Assembly (NCBI RefSeq): GCF_030315685.1
Contig: NZ_JASXSI010000003.1
Location: 271,777 to 335,776 of the forward strand
Source of the DNA: Gordonia sp. ABSL11-1
Lineage (GTDB): Bacteria; Actinomycetota; Actinomycetes; Mycobacteriales; Mycobacteriaceae
Direction: 5' to 3'
DNA: 64,000 nt
Below are positions 20,338 to 28,595 of this stretch, in pieces (the first letter of the stretch is position 1; each line of letters starts with the position of its first letter). Both the position numbers and the translations under genes were made by a program. Under the pieces are notes generated by a model. It ran no database searches. It had not been told where the DNA came from and was given only the letters and a program-made list of their open reading frames with translations.

Positions 20338-21537
20338 ATGGCCATAACCGACATCAATGCCTACGCCCACCTCAGCGATGCCGACGTGGAGGCGCTGGGC
20401 GCGGAACTCGACGCGTTGCGCCGCGAGATCGAAGCCGACCGGGGAGTGCGCGACGTGCGCTACCTGCGGCGGACGATCTTTGCGCATCGCGCACTCGAGG
20501 TCGCCGGACGCCTGGCGCTGTTCGGCAGCCACAAGCGGTCGCTCTGGTTGCTGGGCACCGGCGCACTCGCCCTCTCGAAGATCATCGAGAACATGGAGCT
20601 CGGCCACAATGTGATGCACGGGCAATGGGATTGGATGAACGATCCCGAGGTCCATTCCACGACGTGGGAATGGGACATGGTCTGCGCGTCGCCGCACTGG
20701 AAGCACTCGCACAACTACATCCATCACAAGTACACGAACGTGGTCGGGATGGATCACGACGTGGGCTACAAGATCCTGCGTGTCACCCGGGACGAACCGT
20801 GGGAGCCGCGACGCGCGCTGCAGCCCTTGTTCAACGTCCTGCTGGCCGCCACCTTCGAATGGGGTATCGGACTGCACGACCTCGCCCTCAAAGAGGTCAT
20901 CGCGGGGGAGAAGCCCAAAGAAGAGGCGATCCCGCAGATCAAGTTGTTCCTGCGCAAGATCGGCCGCCAGGTGGGCAAGGACTACGTCCTGTTCCCGGCC
21001 CTGACCGGTCCCAACTTCCGCCATGCGCTGACCGCGAATCTGAGTGCCAACCTCATCCGCAACCTGTGGGCGTACGTCGTCATCTTCTGTGGGCATTTCC
21101 CGGACGGCGCAGAGAAATTCACCGTCGACTCGCTCGACGACGAGACACCGGGACAGTGGTACCTCCGGCAGATGCTGGGTACCGCCAACTTCGACGCCGG
21201 GCCCGCCATGGCGTTCCTGAGCGGCAACCTCTGCTACCAGATCGAACACCACCTGTACCCCGATCTGCCCAGCAATCGGTACGCCGAGATGTCGGTGCGG
21301 ATTCGCGAGCTGTGCGACAAGTACGACCTGCCGTACACGACCGGTTCGCTGTTCGTGCAGTACATGCAGACCTTGCGGACCATCAACAAGCTCGCGTTGC
21401 CGGATCGGTTCCTCCGCGACACCGCCGACGACGCACCCGAGACCGCGTCCGAACGCCGGTTCGCCGGGATGCCGGCCACCCGCGGCCTCAAGACGGCCAT
21501 CGCGGAACTGCGTCGGAAGAAGTTGTCGCGGAACTGA
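20338..21537 (+). CDS. DesA3-type fatty acyl-CoA desaturase, copy 2
   Basis: 399 residues, clearly a tandem paralogue of the preceding gene: it begins MAITDINAYAHLSDADVEAL and keeps all three histidine boxes (GHNVMHGQWDWMNDPEVHS, HWKHSHNYIHHKYTNVVG, QIEHHLYPDLPSNRYAEM). It lacks the long basic C-terminal tail of copy 1, and the central region differs (for example VICAGEKP-like segment IAGEKPKEEAIPQIK). Duplicated desaturases often differ in chain-length or position preference, but that cannot be read here. No copy of the AACCTACG operator precedes it, so it is either co-transcribed through the palindrome or regulated separately. Confidence 0.9.
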   Translation: MAITDINAYAHLSDADVEALGAELDALRREIEADRGVRDVRYLRRTIFAHRALEVAGRLALFGSHKRSLWLLGTGALALSKIIENMELGHNVMHGQWDWMNDPEVHSTTWEWDMVCASPHWKHSHNYIHHKYTNVVGMDHDVGYKILRVTRDEPWEPRRALQPLFNVLLAATFEWGIGLHDLALKEVIAGEKPKEEAIPQIKLFLRKIGRQVGKDYVLFPALTGPNFRHALTANLSANLIRNLWAYVVIFCGHFPDGAEKFTVDSLDDETPGQWYLRQMLGTANFDAGPAMAFLSGNLCYQIEHHLYPDLPSNRYAEMSVRIRELCDKYDLPYTTGSLFVQYMQTLRTINKLALPDRFLRDTADDAPETASERRFAGMPATRGLKTAIAELRRKKLSRN

Positions 21538-21541
21538 TCCG

Positions 21542-22813
21542 TCAGCCGCGCGCCATCGCCCGCAACTCGGCGTGCGCGGCCCGGCCCTGGATCGGATGCG
21601 CGCGCTCGGTCCACGAGAACACCGCCCAAGCGGCGAATCCGACGACGGCGGAACCGATCCCGATCTCGCAGACCAGGGTCCACCCGCCGCTCTGGTACGC
21701 CCAGCCGCCGATGGATGAGCCGATCACACCGCCGGCGAAGTAGGAGACCATGTAGGCGGTGGTCAGCCGCGAGCGTGCCTCGCCGTCGAGCGAATAGACC
21801 CCGGTCTGGTTGGCCAGTTGGACGCCCTGGACGCCGAAGTCGAAGACCAGCAACGCGATGACGAGCAGCACGACCTGATGGCCACCGGCCCGGAGCAGCA
21901 GCCAGCCGACGATCTGTGCACCCCACACCCCGTACTGCGTGTGCCGCAGGAAGCCCCGGTCGGCGAGCTTGCCGACGACCGGGGCGACGAGGGCCCCGGC
22001 GACTCCGGCGAGACCGAACAGCCCGATCTCCGCTTCGGAGTACGTATAGCTCGAGTCGCCCGCGCCGGCGAGCAGGAAGGCGATCGTCGTCCACATGCAG
22101 CTGAACGTCGCCATGCTCAATCCGCCCAGGAACATCCGGTGCCGCAGCACATCGTGGGTTCCGACGAGGGTGAGGATCGACCGCAGGACCTGCGGATAGC
22201 TCTGTCCCGAACCAGCTGCCGCAGGGCGTGCGCCGGGGGCCCGGAACCACACCGCTGCCGCCATCGTCAGCTGGAGAACTGCCGCGACGAACAGGATCGC
22301 TCGCCAGCCGCCGACCTCGGCGACGAGGCCGCTGAGCACGCGGGACAACAGGATTCCGATGAGCAGTCCGCTCATCACGTTCCCGACGACGGCGCCGCGC
22401 TCCTCCGGCGCGGCGATCGCCGCAGCCCAGGGGACGACGATCTGCGCGGCCGATGCCGACACCCCAACCGCGAACACCATCGTCAGCAGACCGCCGTAGG
22501 CGGGCATCAGGCCGGCGGCGACCAACGCCAGGCACGACACGGCGAGGAGGCCCGTCACCAGTCGGCGCCGATTGACGAAGTCGCCCAGCGGCACCACGAA
22601 CGCCAGTCCGAGCAGGTAGCCCACCTGAGTCACCGACACCAGGAGACCGGCGGTCGCCGTCGAGATCGAGAAGTCGACGCTGATCTCGTGCAAGAGCGGC
22701 TGCAGGTAATAGAGACAGCCTGCCGACGACCCCGCGGTCACGGCGAACAGGAACACCACGAGTCGACTGAGCCGGGTGGAGTCCTTCGCGACAGGAGAGG
22801 TCATCGTCGTCAT
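21542..22813 (-). CDS. MFS transporter (DHA1-like, 12 TMS)
   Basis: Major facilitator protein of 423 residues with twelve predicted membrane helices. Loop 2-3 carries PLGDFVNRRRLVTG, the MFS motif A region, and a matching loop APVVGKLADRGFLRHTQYG follows helix 8. It probably exports a small molecule; the substrate is not apparent. It diverges from a LysR regulator, a classic arrangement where the regulator controls the transporter. The start MTTMTSPVAKDS at 22813 has AGGA 8 bases upstream; the frame extends ten codons further. It ends four bases after the stop of the convergent second desaturase. Confidence 0.85.
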   Translation of the reverse strand: MTTMTSPVAKDSTRLSRLVVFLFAVTAGSSAGCLYYLQPLLHEISVDFSISTATAGLLVSVTQVGYLLGLAFVVPLGDFVNRRRLVTGLLAVSCLALVAAGLMPAYGGLLTMVFAVGVSASAAQIVVPWAAAIAAPEERGAVVGNVMSGLLIGILLSRVLSGLVAEVGGWRAILFVAAVLQLTMAAAVWFRAPGARPAAAGSGQSYPQVLRSILTLVGTHDVLRHRMFLGGLSMATFSCMWTTIAFLLAGAGDSSYTYSEAEIGLFGLAGVAGALVAPVVGKLADRGFLRHTQYGVWGAQIVGWLLLRAGGHQVVLLVIALLVFDFGVQGVQLANQTGVYSLDGEARSRLTTAYMVSYFAGGVIGSSIGGWAYQSGGWTLVCEIGIGSAVVGFAAWAVFSWTERAHPIQGRAAHAELRAMARG

Positions 22814-22849
22814 GATCCCATCCTGCGCATGTCGGACCTTCAAGAAAAG

Positions 22850-22864
22850 CGATAGATTTCGATA
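22850..22864. promoter_or_regulatory. candidate LysR binding site between MFS and LysR genes
   Basis: CGATAGATTTCGATA contains an imperfect palindrome (ATAGATTTCGAT, 8 of 12 positions symmetric) and fits a T-N11-A spacing. It is the only AT-rich patch in the divergent 22814-22941 interval. Assignment rests on position and symmetry only. Confidence 0.4.
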
Positions 22865-22941
22865 CCGACATCACTGCTGGAGATAGCCCGCGGATTCGGA
22901 CGCTTGGGAGTCGGGATCGTGGGAGTCGGGATCGGAGCGCC

Positions 22942-23841
22942 ATGGAGCTGCGGCACCTCGAGTACTTCCTGGCCTGCGTGGACCAGGGCACGTTCACGGC
23001 GGCGGCGCGGTCGCTGCGCGTTGTGCAATCGGCGGTGTCGACGGGTGTCGCCAAGCTCGAGCGCGAGGTCGGTGAGCGCCTGTTCGACCGGACGCCGACG
23101 GTTCTGGTGCTCACCGACGCGGGACGGGCGGTGGTGGGCCCGGCCCGCGCGGCCCTGCGGTCGAGGGAAGACGTCTTCGATGCGGTCGACGGCGTCCGTG
23201 GCGACATCCGCGGCGAGGTCGCCGTGGGGGCGTTGGTGAACGTTGTGTCCATCGATCTCGCGGAGGCCTTTGCCGAGATCCACCGTCGGCATCCGGGCAT
23301 CACGATCGCGATGCGGCAGAACCCCCGCGGAACCTCCGGGAACATCATCGGCGTCCGCTCCGGGACATTGGATCTGGCTTTCCTCGGCGCTTATCCGGCC
23401 GACCTCCCCGGGCTGTCGGTCCATCGGCTCGCGCGGGAACCACTGGTGCTGGTGTGCGCCCCTGATCATCGACTGGCTCTCGCCGGTTCGTTCACGACGA
23501 GCGATCTGGCCGACGAGCGGATGATCGACTATCCGCCGGGATGGGGCACGCGCGCGGTCGTCGATCGCGACATACCGCACCGTCGGACGGTGATCGAGGT
23601 AGCAGACCAGTTCTTCGGGATGAGTCTGGCGGCCAAAGGCTTCGGTGTGACACTCGTTCCGCTCGGGGTGGCACACATGTGGCCCGGGGCGACCATCGTG
23701 CCGTGCACCGACAAGCCGTTGATGTGGGATATCGCGATCGCGCACTCATCGACGAGGACGCCGTCGCGGGCAGCCCGAGCCGTGCTCGACGCGGTGCTCG
23801 AGCTGGCTCGGCCCGTCGGTGTCAGGCGAACGCCGCCGTGA
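22942..23841 (+). CDS. LysR family transcriptional regulator
   Basis: 299 residues. The winged HTH occupies about 1-60 (MELRHLEYFLACVDQGTFTA, AARSLRVVQSAVSTGVAKLE, LFDRTPTVLVLTDAG), and a substrate-binding domain about 88-290 starts DIRGEVAVGALVNV. It probably regulates the divergent MFS gene and itself. The inducer is unknown. Its last 20 bases overlap the 3' end of the convergent isomerase-like gene. The length and domain limits are normal for the family. Confidence 0.9.
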   Translation: MELRHLEYFLACVDQGTFTAAARSLRVVQSAVSTGVAKLEREVGERLFDRTPTVLVLTDAGRAVVGPARAALRSREDVFDAVDGVRGDIRGEVAVGALVNVVSIDLAEAFAEIHRRHPGITIAMRQNPRGTSGNIIGVRSGTLDLAFLGAYPADLPGLSVHRLAREPLVLVCAPDHRLALAGSFTTSDLADERMIDYPPGWGTRAVVDRDIPHRRTVIEVADQFFGMSLAAKGFGVTLVPLGVAHMWPGATIVPCTDKPLMWDIAIAHSSTRTPSRAARAVLDAVLELARPVGVRRTPP

Positions 23842-24604
23842 AGGCGTCGAGAGCGGCATCCGGGTCCGACTTCGCCCAACCTTCGAGTCCGACCACCCCG
23901 GTGTAGCCGACCTCTTTCAGCACGGCGGCAATCGCCGGGTAGTTGATCTCCCCGGTACCCGGTTCGCATCGGCCCGGGACATCGGCGACCTGGATCTCGC
24001 CGACGAAAGGCAGTGCGGTGCGGCAGAGTTCGATGAGGTTCCCCTCGCCGATCTGCGCGTGGTAGAGGTCGAGGTTCATCCGCAGGTGCGGGGAATCGAC
24101 CGCACGCACGAGAGCCATCGTGTCGGCAGCAGTCGCGAACGGGGTGCCGGGGTGGTCGACGGCCCGGTTGAGGTTCTCCACCGTGAACACGCGATCGTGG
24201 CGTTCGCCGATGTCGGCGAGGCGTCGAAGGGTGTCTGCGGCGGTCAGCCACATGTCCGGGGTCACCACCTCGACCGGTTCGACCGGTAGTCCCTCGGGGC
24301 CGAGCCCGGTGCCGTGAACGTTGAGGCTCGGGCAATTCAGGCGAGCCGCGATCTTCGCGGACTCCTCGGCCGAGTCGAGGAACGCCGAGATGCCCTCGGA
24401 ATCGGTGAGGGTGCCGGTCACGTAGCCGGTCATCGAGACGATCTCGGCGCCGGTGGACGCCAGGGCATCGATGTCCTTCGTGGTCCAGTCCCAGATCTCC
24501 ACCAGGAGACCACGGTCGTGGATCGCCCGTACCCGATCCACGAAAGGACGGTCTACATAAAGCATCTCGGCGCTGGCGGCCAGCCGATACGGCGCGGCGC
24601 CCAT
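23822..24604 (-). CDS. hydroxypyruvate isomerase-like TIM-barrel protein (AP endonuclease 2 superfamily)
   Basis: 260 residues of the sugar-isomerase TIM-barrel fold (Hyi/IolE/IolH relatives). Metal-binding acidic residues appear in FTVENLNR, LRMNLDLYHAQI, GEIQVADVPGRCEPGTGEI and GVVGLEGWA; the DVPGRxEPGTGEINY segment is characteristic of hydroxypyruvate isomerases. It probably interconverts an aldose/ketose or a carboxylated sugar produced by the oxidoreductase encoded just upstream. The two genes overlap by one base (TGATG), so they form a coupled pair under the LacI-family gene at 25821. The precise substrate is unknown. Confidence 0.8.
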   Translation of the reverse strand: MGAAPYRLAASAEMLYVDRPFVDRVRAIHDRGLLVEIWDWTTKDIDALASTGAEIVSMTGYVTGTLTDSEGISAFLDSAEESAKIAARLNCPSLNVHGTGLGPEGLPVEPVEVVTPDMWLTAADTLRRLADIGERHDRVFTVENLNRAVDHPGTPFATAADTMALVRAVDSPHLRMNLDLYHAQIGEGNLIELCRTALPFVGEIQVADVPGRCEPGTGEINYPAIAAVLKEVGYTGVVGLEGWAKSDPDAALDAFTAAFA

Positions 24605-25728
24605 CAGCGGACCTCGTCGATGCGGACGGTGGTGCCGGTCTCGACACTGCGGATGGCGGCCAGGGCGATCTGGAGGGCGGTTCGTGCGTCGGCGCCGGAC
24701 ACCGCGGCGGCCGAGCCGGTCCGGACGGCGGCGGCGAATGCGGAGAGCTCGCCGACGTAGGCGTCGTGCAGCAGGATCGTGTCGCGACGAGCGGTGTCGA
24801 TCTCCACCCCGGCAGCGCCGTAGAACGTCATGTCCGTGGTGCGGCCGCTGCCGGCGGTGGCCATGCCGGCCGAACCGAAGACCTCACCGCGCACGTCGTA
24901 TCCGTACAGTGCGGAGAAGCTGGCCTCCGCGGTGGCGATGGCACCGTTGTCGAAGGCGATGGTGACGATCGCGGTGTCGAGACGCCCGGACACATTTCCC
25001 GTCGCTTCGCTCGCCCCGGACACATTTCCCGTCGCTTCGCTCGCCCCGGATTCTTTCGCGTCCGGACGGATCAGGGCATCGGCGAACGCGTGCACCGACA
25101 CCGGGAGCGCGCCCGGGTTCAGGAAGCACAGTGTGTCGAAATCGTGGATCAGGGTCTCCAGGAAGATCGTCCACTGCGGTACTCGCGCCGGATCAGCCTG
25201 CCACGGACCGGGATCCCGGGTGAGGGACCGCAGCAGCTGCGGGGTGCCGACCCGGCCGTCGTCGACGGCCCGACGGGCCGCGGCGAACCCGGGCGCGAAT
25301 CGCCGGTTGAACCCGACCTGCAGGATCACCGCGGCGTCGGCGGCCGCGGCGATCGCCCGATCCGCCTCGTCGAGGGTCACCGCCATCGGCTTCTCGCAGA
25401 AGACGTGCTTCCCGGCCGCCGCCGCACGGCACACCAGATCACTGTGGCTGCGAGCGGGTGCGGTGATGAGCACGGCGTCGACGTCGGGCGACCCGAGCAC
25501 ATCATCGATCTCGGTGGACGCGAATCCCGCGCCGACGGAGGCAGCGAGGCGCTCCGCGGCACCGTCGACGGGATCGGCGACCGCCGTGACGACGGCATCC
25601 GGCACATGTCGGGCGATCAGGGCGGTGTGGCTGCTGCCGATTCGGCCGGCGCCGATGGTGGCGACGCGGACCGGCGCGGCGATCCCGGCTCCGGACGCGA
25701 GCGCGGACGGTGAGGTGCTGGTGGTCAT
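24604..25728 (-). CDS. Gfo/Idh/MocA family oxidoreductase with an internal 10-residue duplication
   Basis: NAD(P)-dependent sugar or inositol dehydrogenase, 374 residues. The Rossmann glycines are in VATIGAGRIGSSHTALIA, the EKP signature is in HVFCEKPMAVTLDEAD, and the C-terminal catalytic region has LETLIHDFDTLCFL. Around residues 229-248 the sequence GASEATGNVS is present twice in tandem, the product of a 30-bp direct repeat in a surface loop before the GRLDTAIVTIAF strand. Start MTTSTSPSALASG at 25728. It forms an operon with the isomerase-like gene and diverges from a LacI-family repressor whose probable operators lie 23-48 bp upstream of this start. Confidence 0.87.
   Translation of the reverse strand: MTTSTSPSALASGAGIAAPVRVATIGAGRIGSSHTALIARHVPDAVVTAVADPVDGAAERLAASVGAGFASTEIDDVLGSPDVDAVLITAPARSHSDLVCRAAAAGKHVFCEKPMAVTLDEADRAIAAAADAAVILQVGFNRRFAPGFAAARRAVDDGRVGTPQLLRSLTRDPGPWQADPARVPQWTIFLETLIHDFDTLCFLNPGALPVSVHAFADALIRPDAKESGASEATGNVSGASEATGNVSGRLDTAIVTIAFDNGAIATAEASFSALYGYDVRGEVFGSAGMATAGSGRTTDMTFYGAAGVEIDTARRDTILLHDAYVGELSAFAAAVRTGSAAAVSGADARTALQIALAAIRSVETGTTVRIDEVR
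24985..25044. repeat. two tandem 30-bp direct repeats inside a coding region
   Basis: Two identical 30-base units (24985-25014 and 25015-25044), each beginning CCCGGACACATTTCCCG and ending TTCGCTCGC, followed by a partial third CCCGGA. The length is a multiple of three, so the frame is kept. The GCTTCGCTCGC end resembles short dispersed repeats common in high-GC actinomycetes; that comparison is from memory. Confidence 0.85.
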
Positions 25729-25750
25729 GAAGGCTCCGAGGTCTCGAATA

Positions 25751-25776
25751 CTAGAACGTTATAGTAGAACGTTCTA
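25751..25776. promoter_or_regulatory. tandem operators between the oxidoreductase and LacI genes
   Basis: CTAGAACGTTATAG at 25751-25764 and the perfect palindrome TAGAACGTTCTA at 25765-25776 lie head to tail in the 92-bp divergent interval. The central CG within an inverted repeat is typical of LacI-family operators, so the regulator at 25821 is the likely binder. Confidence 0.7.
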
Positions 25777-25820
25777 GGTTAGAGTAGTGCCCTGACTCAC
25801 ACACGGTCAAGGAGGAAGCG

Positions 25821-26825
25821 ATGGGTGCGAGACGGGGTGGGCGGGTGACTCTCGCCGATGTCGCGCAGGCCGCCGGGGTGTCGACGGCCCTGGTATCCAT
25901 CGTGATGCGCGGAGTGGCCGGTGCGAGCGACGAGACCCGCGAGCGCGTGCTGTCGATCGCCGACCAGATGGGGTATGTCCCGGATCAACGCGCCCGGAAA
26001 TTGCGGCAGGCGTCGTCGCGCCTGTTGGGGGTGACGTTCGAACTCCGCGAGCCGTTCCACGGCGACCTGGTGGAGGAGACCTACCGAGTGGCAGGCGGCG
26101 TCGACTACGACGTGGTGATCAGTGCGGTCGCGCCCAGTCGATCAGAGGCTGCCGCTCTCGACACCGTGGTGCGGGAGCGCTGTGAGGCAGTAATCCTGCT
26201 GGGTTCCCGTCTGTCCGACGACGCACTCGCCGGACTCGCCGATCGCCTTCCCGTCGTAGTGGTGGCCCGCGACAGCAACGTGCCCGGGGTCGGTCATGTC
26301 CGCAGTGACGACACCGCAGGTGTTGGACTGGCCGTCGATCATCTTGCGGGACTGGGCCATCGGCGGATCGTGCACATCGACGGCGGGGATGCTCCCGGTG
26401 CAGCGGACCGTCGTGCGGGGTTCTCGTCGGCGATGGGAGAGCGAGGCCTGTCGTCCGAGTCGTCGATCGTCGCGGGCGGTCTCTCACAGATCGACGGTGC
26501 CCGTGCAATGCGTGATCTGTTGGCCGCCGACGAGTCGCCCACCGCTGTCGTCGCGTTCAACGACGAGTGCGCCACCGGCGTGATCGATGTGCTCATCCGA
26601 ACCGGATCACGTGTGCCGGACGATGTCTCGGTCATCGGCTACGACGACGCGAGACTCGCATCCCGCGCGCCGGTGCCGCTGACGACCGTATCGCAGGATG
26701 CGGGCGAGTTAGCCGCGGACGCGGTCGCGGGTGCGCTGGGGATGATCGACGGCGGCCCGCCGCCTCGCATCGTCCGGCGGCCTCGGCTTGTCGTGCGGGC
26801 GACGACAGCGCCTGCGCGCGGCTGA
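25821..26825 (+). CDS. LacI family transcriptional regulator
   Basis: 334 residues. The N-terminal LacI HTH and hinge (about 8-60: VTLADVAQAAGVSTALVSIV, ETRERVLSIADQMGYVPDQR) are followed by a periplasmic-binding-protein-like effector domain (about 65-330) with NDECATGVIDVLIRTG, VPDDVSVIGYDDARLA and VPLTTVSQD. It probably represses the divergent oxidoreductase/isomerase pair and itself through the paired TAGAACGTTCTA sites. AAGGAGGAAG immediately upstream gives a strong ribosome-binding site. The effector is unknown but likely a sugar-like molecule. Confidence 0.92.
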   Translation: MGARRGGRVTLADVAQAAGVSTALVSIVMRGVAGASDETRERVLSIADQMGYVPDQRARKLRQASSRLLGVTFELREPFHGDLVEETYRVAGGVDYDVVISAVAPSRSEAAALDTVVRERCEAVILLGSRLSDDALAGLADRLPVVVVARDSNVPGVGHVRSDDTAGVGLAVDHLAGLGHRRIVHIDGGDAPGAADRRAGFSSAMGERGLSSESSIVAGGLSQIDGARAMRDLLAADESPTAVVAFNDECATGVIDVLIRTGSRVPDDVSVIGYDDARLASRAPVPLTTVSQDAGELAADAVAGALGMIDGGPPPRIVRRPRLVVRATTAPARG

Positions 26826-26909
26826 CGACCGGCCCTGATACTGCAGGAGGAATTGCCGCGCCGCAAAGGCGCTCTCCCATGGATGCGCGTCGCGGGTACT
26901 CCTTCGGGA

Positions 26910-28376
26910 TCAGGCGTCGGTCTTGGCGCGCAGGTGGTGCGTGTAGATGGCGCCGGTCGTGACGTCGTCCTCCACCTCTTCCAGTGTGCGGCCACGTGTT
27001 TCGGGTGCCTGGGTGTACACGAAGAGGATCGCGAACAGGCCGATCACGCCGAACATGAAGAACGTCCCGGTGATGCCGACGGCCTCGACGATCGTCGGGA
27101 AGAACAAGCCGAGGAACGCATTGGCGATCCACAGGCAGAACACCGAGATGCCGATGGCCAGCCCGCGGATCTGCAGCGGGAAGATCTCTGAGAGCAGCAC
27201 CCAGGTCGCGACGTTGAGGAAGGTCTGCATCGAACCGACGAACGCCACGATCAGGACGAGCAGTGCCCACGGGCGCCAGGAGTTGCCCTCCGGCAACACG
27301 ACCGAGGCGATGCCGATGAGGAAATGGAAGAGCGTCGTCAGGCTGTAACCGATCAGCAGTGTGGTCCGGCGGTTCATGTGCTGAGCCAGCCACAGGGCGA
27401 CCGCCGACCCGATCACCGCGATCACACCGGGCGCGATGTTGGCGATGAGCGCGGCCTTCGATTCGAAACCGGCGTCCTTGAGCACCGACTGGCCGTAATA
27501 CATGATCGCGTTGATGCCGGTGAGCTGCTGGAAGACGCCGAGGCCGATGCCGACGAGCACGATGCGGCGGACCCACCGGCTGTCGCGAATGGACGACCAG
27601 CTGCCCTTGACGCGGTTCTTCTCCATCTCGGCGATCTCGGTGATCATGTCCACTTCGGCACGCGCGCGCTGTCGGGACCGGATCGTGGACAGGACCTCGG
27701 TTGCCTCCTCGACGCGGCCCTTCGAGATCAGCCAGCGGGGCGATTCGGGCACCGTGACCATGCCGACCATCAGGCAGATCGCCGGTAGGGCGGCGACCGC
27801 GAGCATGTAGCGCCAGACGCCGTCGTGATCACCCCAGACGTTGCCGATGATGGCGTTGATGACGAACGCGGCGAGCTGACCGATGACGATCATGAGTTCG
27901 TTGCGTCCGGCCAGCGATCCACGGATCTCGTAGGGCGCGAGCTCGGCGAGGTAGACAGGCACGATGGTGGAGGCGCCGCCGACCGCGAGGCCGAGGATGA
28001 CGCGTCCGAGGACCATCACGCCGAACCCGGGGGCGAACACACAGGTGAGGGCGCCGAGCAGGAACAGTACCGCCAGGCCGATGATCGTCTTGCGTCGACC
28101 GAGGGCGTCGGAGATCCGTCCGCTGATCATCGCGCCGACCGCTGCCGCGAACAACAGGGAACTCGTGACGACACCTTCGGTGAATGCGGTGAGGCCGAGG
28201 TCCTCCTTCATCGGCTCGAGCGCACCATTGATGACACCGGTGTCGTAGCCGAAGAGCAGACCGCCGAGCGTCGCGATCAGCGCCACCGCGTGCAGTCGGC
28301 GACGGAATGGCCCCGTTCCGAGTGGCGGCAGCGCGACCCGTTCTCGGGCCAGATCCGGACTCTTGGCAGTGGACAT
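26910..28376 (-). CDS. MFS sugar porter, probable myo-inositol transporter (IolT-like)
   Basis: 488-residue sugar-porter family symporter with twelve membrane helices. Family signatures are GGLLFGYDTGVINGAL in helix 1, GRISDALGRRKTIIG, the PESPRWLISKGR loop after helix 6, GVFQQLTGINAIMYYGQ in helix 7, and PETRGRTLEEVE after helix 12. QQLTGINAIMYYG and the helix 1 motif are shared by IolT/galactose-type porters. The location beside the iol genes, and two IolR-type sites in the divergent promoter region, support inositol as substrate; this remains an inference because the family also carries glucose and xylose. Confidence 0.82.
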   Translation of the reverse strand: MSTAKSPDLARERVALPPLGTGPFRRRLHAVALIATLGGLLFGYDTGVINGALEPMKEDLGLTAFTEGVVTSSLLFAAAVGAMISGRISDALGRRKTIIGLAVLFLLGALTCVFAPGFGVMVLGRVILGLAVGGASTIVPVYLAELAPYEIRGSLAGRNELMIVIGQLAAFVINAIIGNVWGDHDGVWRYMLAVAALPAICLMVGMVTVPESPRWLISKGRVEEATEVLSTIRSRQRARAEVDMITEIAEMEKNRVKGSWSSIRDSRWVRRIVLVGIGLGVFQQLTGINAIMYYGQSVLKDAGFESKAALIANIAPGVIAVIGSAVALWLAQHMNRRTTLLIGYSLTTLFHFLIGIASVVLPEGNSWRPWALLVLIVAFVGSMQTFLNVATWVLLSEIFPLQIRGLAIGISVFCLWIANAFLGLFFPTIVEAVGITGTFFMFGVIGLFAILFVYTQAPETRGRTLEEVEDDVTTGAIYTHHLRAKTDA

Positions 28377-28482
28377 GAGAACTCCCTTTGGTGCGTCGAT
28401 CGAGGTGTGTCGATCGGTTGCGCTACATCGTGCCGCGGTACGTGATGGTGGTCACGCGCGAACTACGTCGATACTGTCATAA

Positions 28483-28492
28483 TGTCCTAACA
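28483..28492. promoter_or_regulatory. iol-type operator TGTCCTAACA
   Basis: Lies in the 219-bp region between the inositol-type transporter and a divergent oxidoreductase, 107 bp from the transporter start. It fits the C. glutamicum IolR consensus KGWCHTRACA as I recall it, and resembles the sites at 28572, 37412 and 40166. Confidence 0.6.
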
Positions 28493-28571
28493 AATTGTCA
28501 AGGGTCTGTCGGCTCGTATTTCAGTAAGGCGTGCCAGTATCCGGTATTTTCCCAGCTCGGAACGCTTAGAA

Positions 28572-28581
28572 TGTCCTGACA
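28572..28581. promoter_or_regulatory. iol-type operator TGTCCTGACA
   Basis: Ends 14 bp before the ATG of the oxidoreductase at 28596, overlapping where the transcription start or ribosome-binding site would lie. The same ten bases occur at 37412-37421. It matches the KGWCHTRACA pattern exactly. Confidence 0.65.
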
Positions 28582-28595
28582 AATAAGGAGAGATC

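Noticed and set aside
21234..23348. A 704-codon minus-strand frame spanning the desaturase end and the MFS/LysR region
   Set aside because: It crosses several real genes and gives only low-complexity Arg/Gly/Ser sequence; the MFS and LysR frames have full family signatures.
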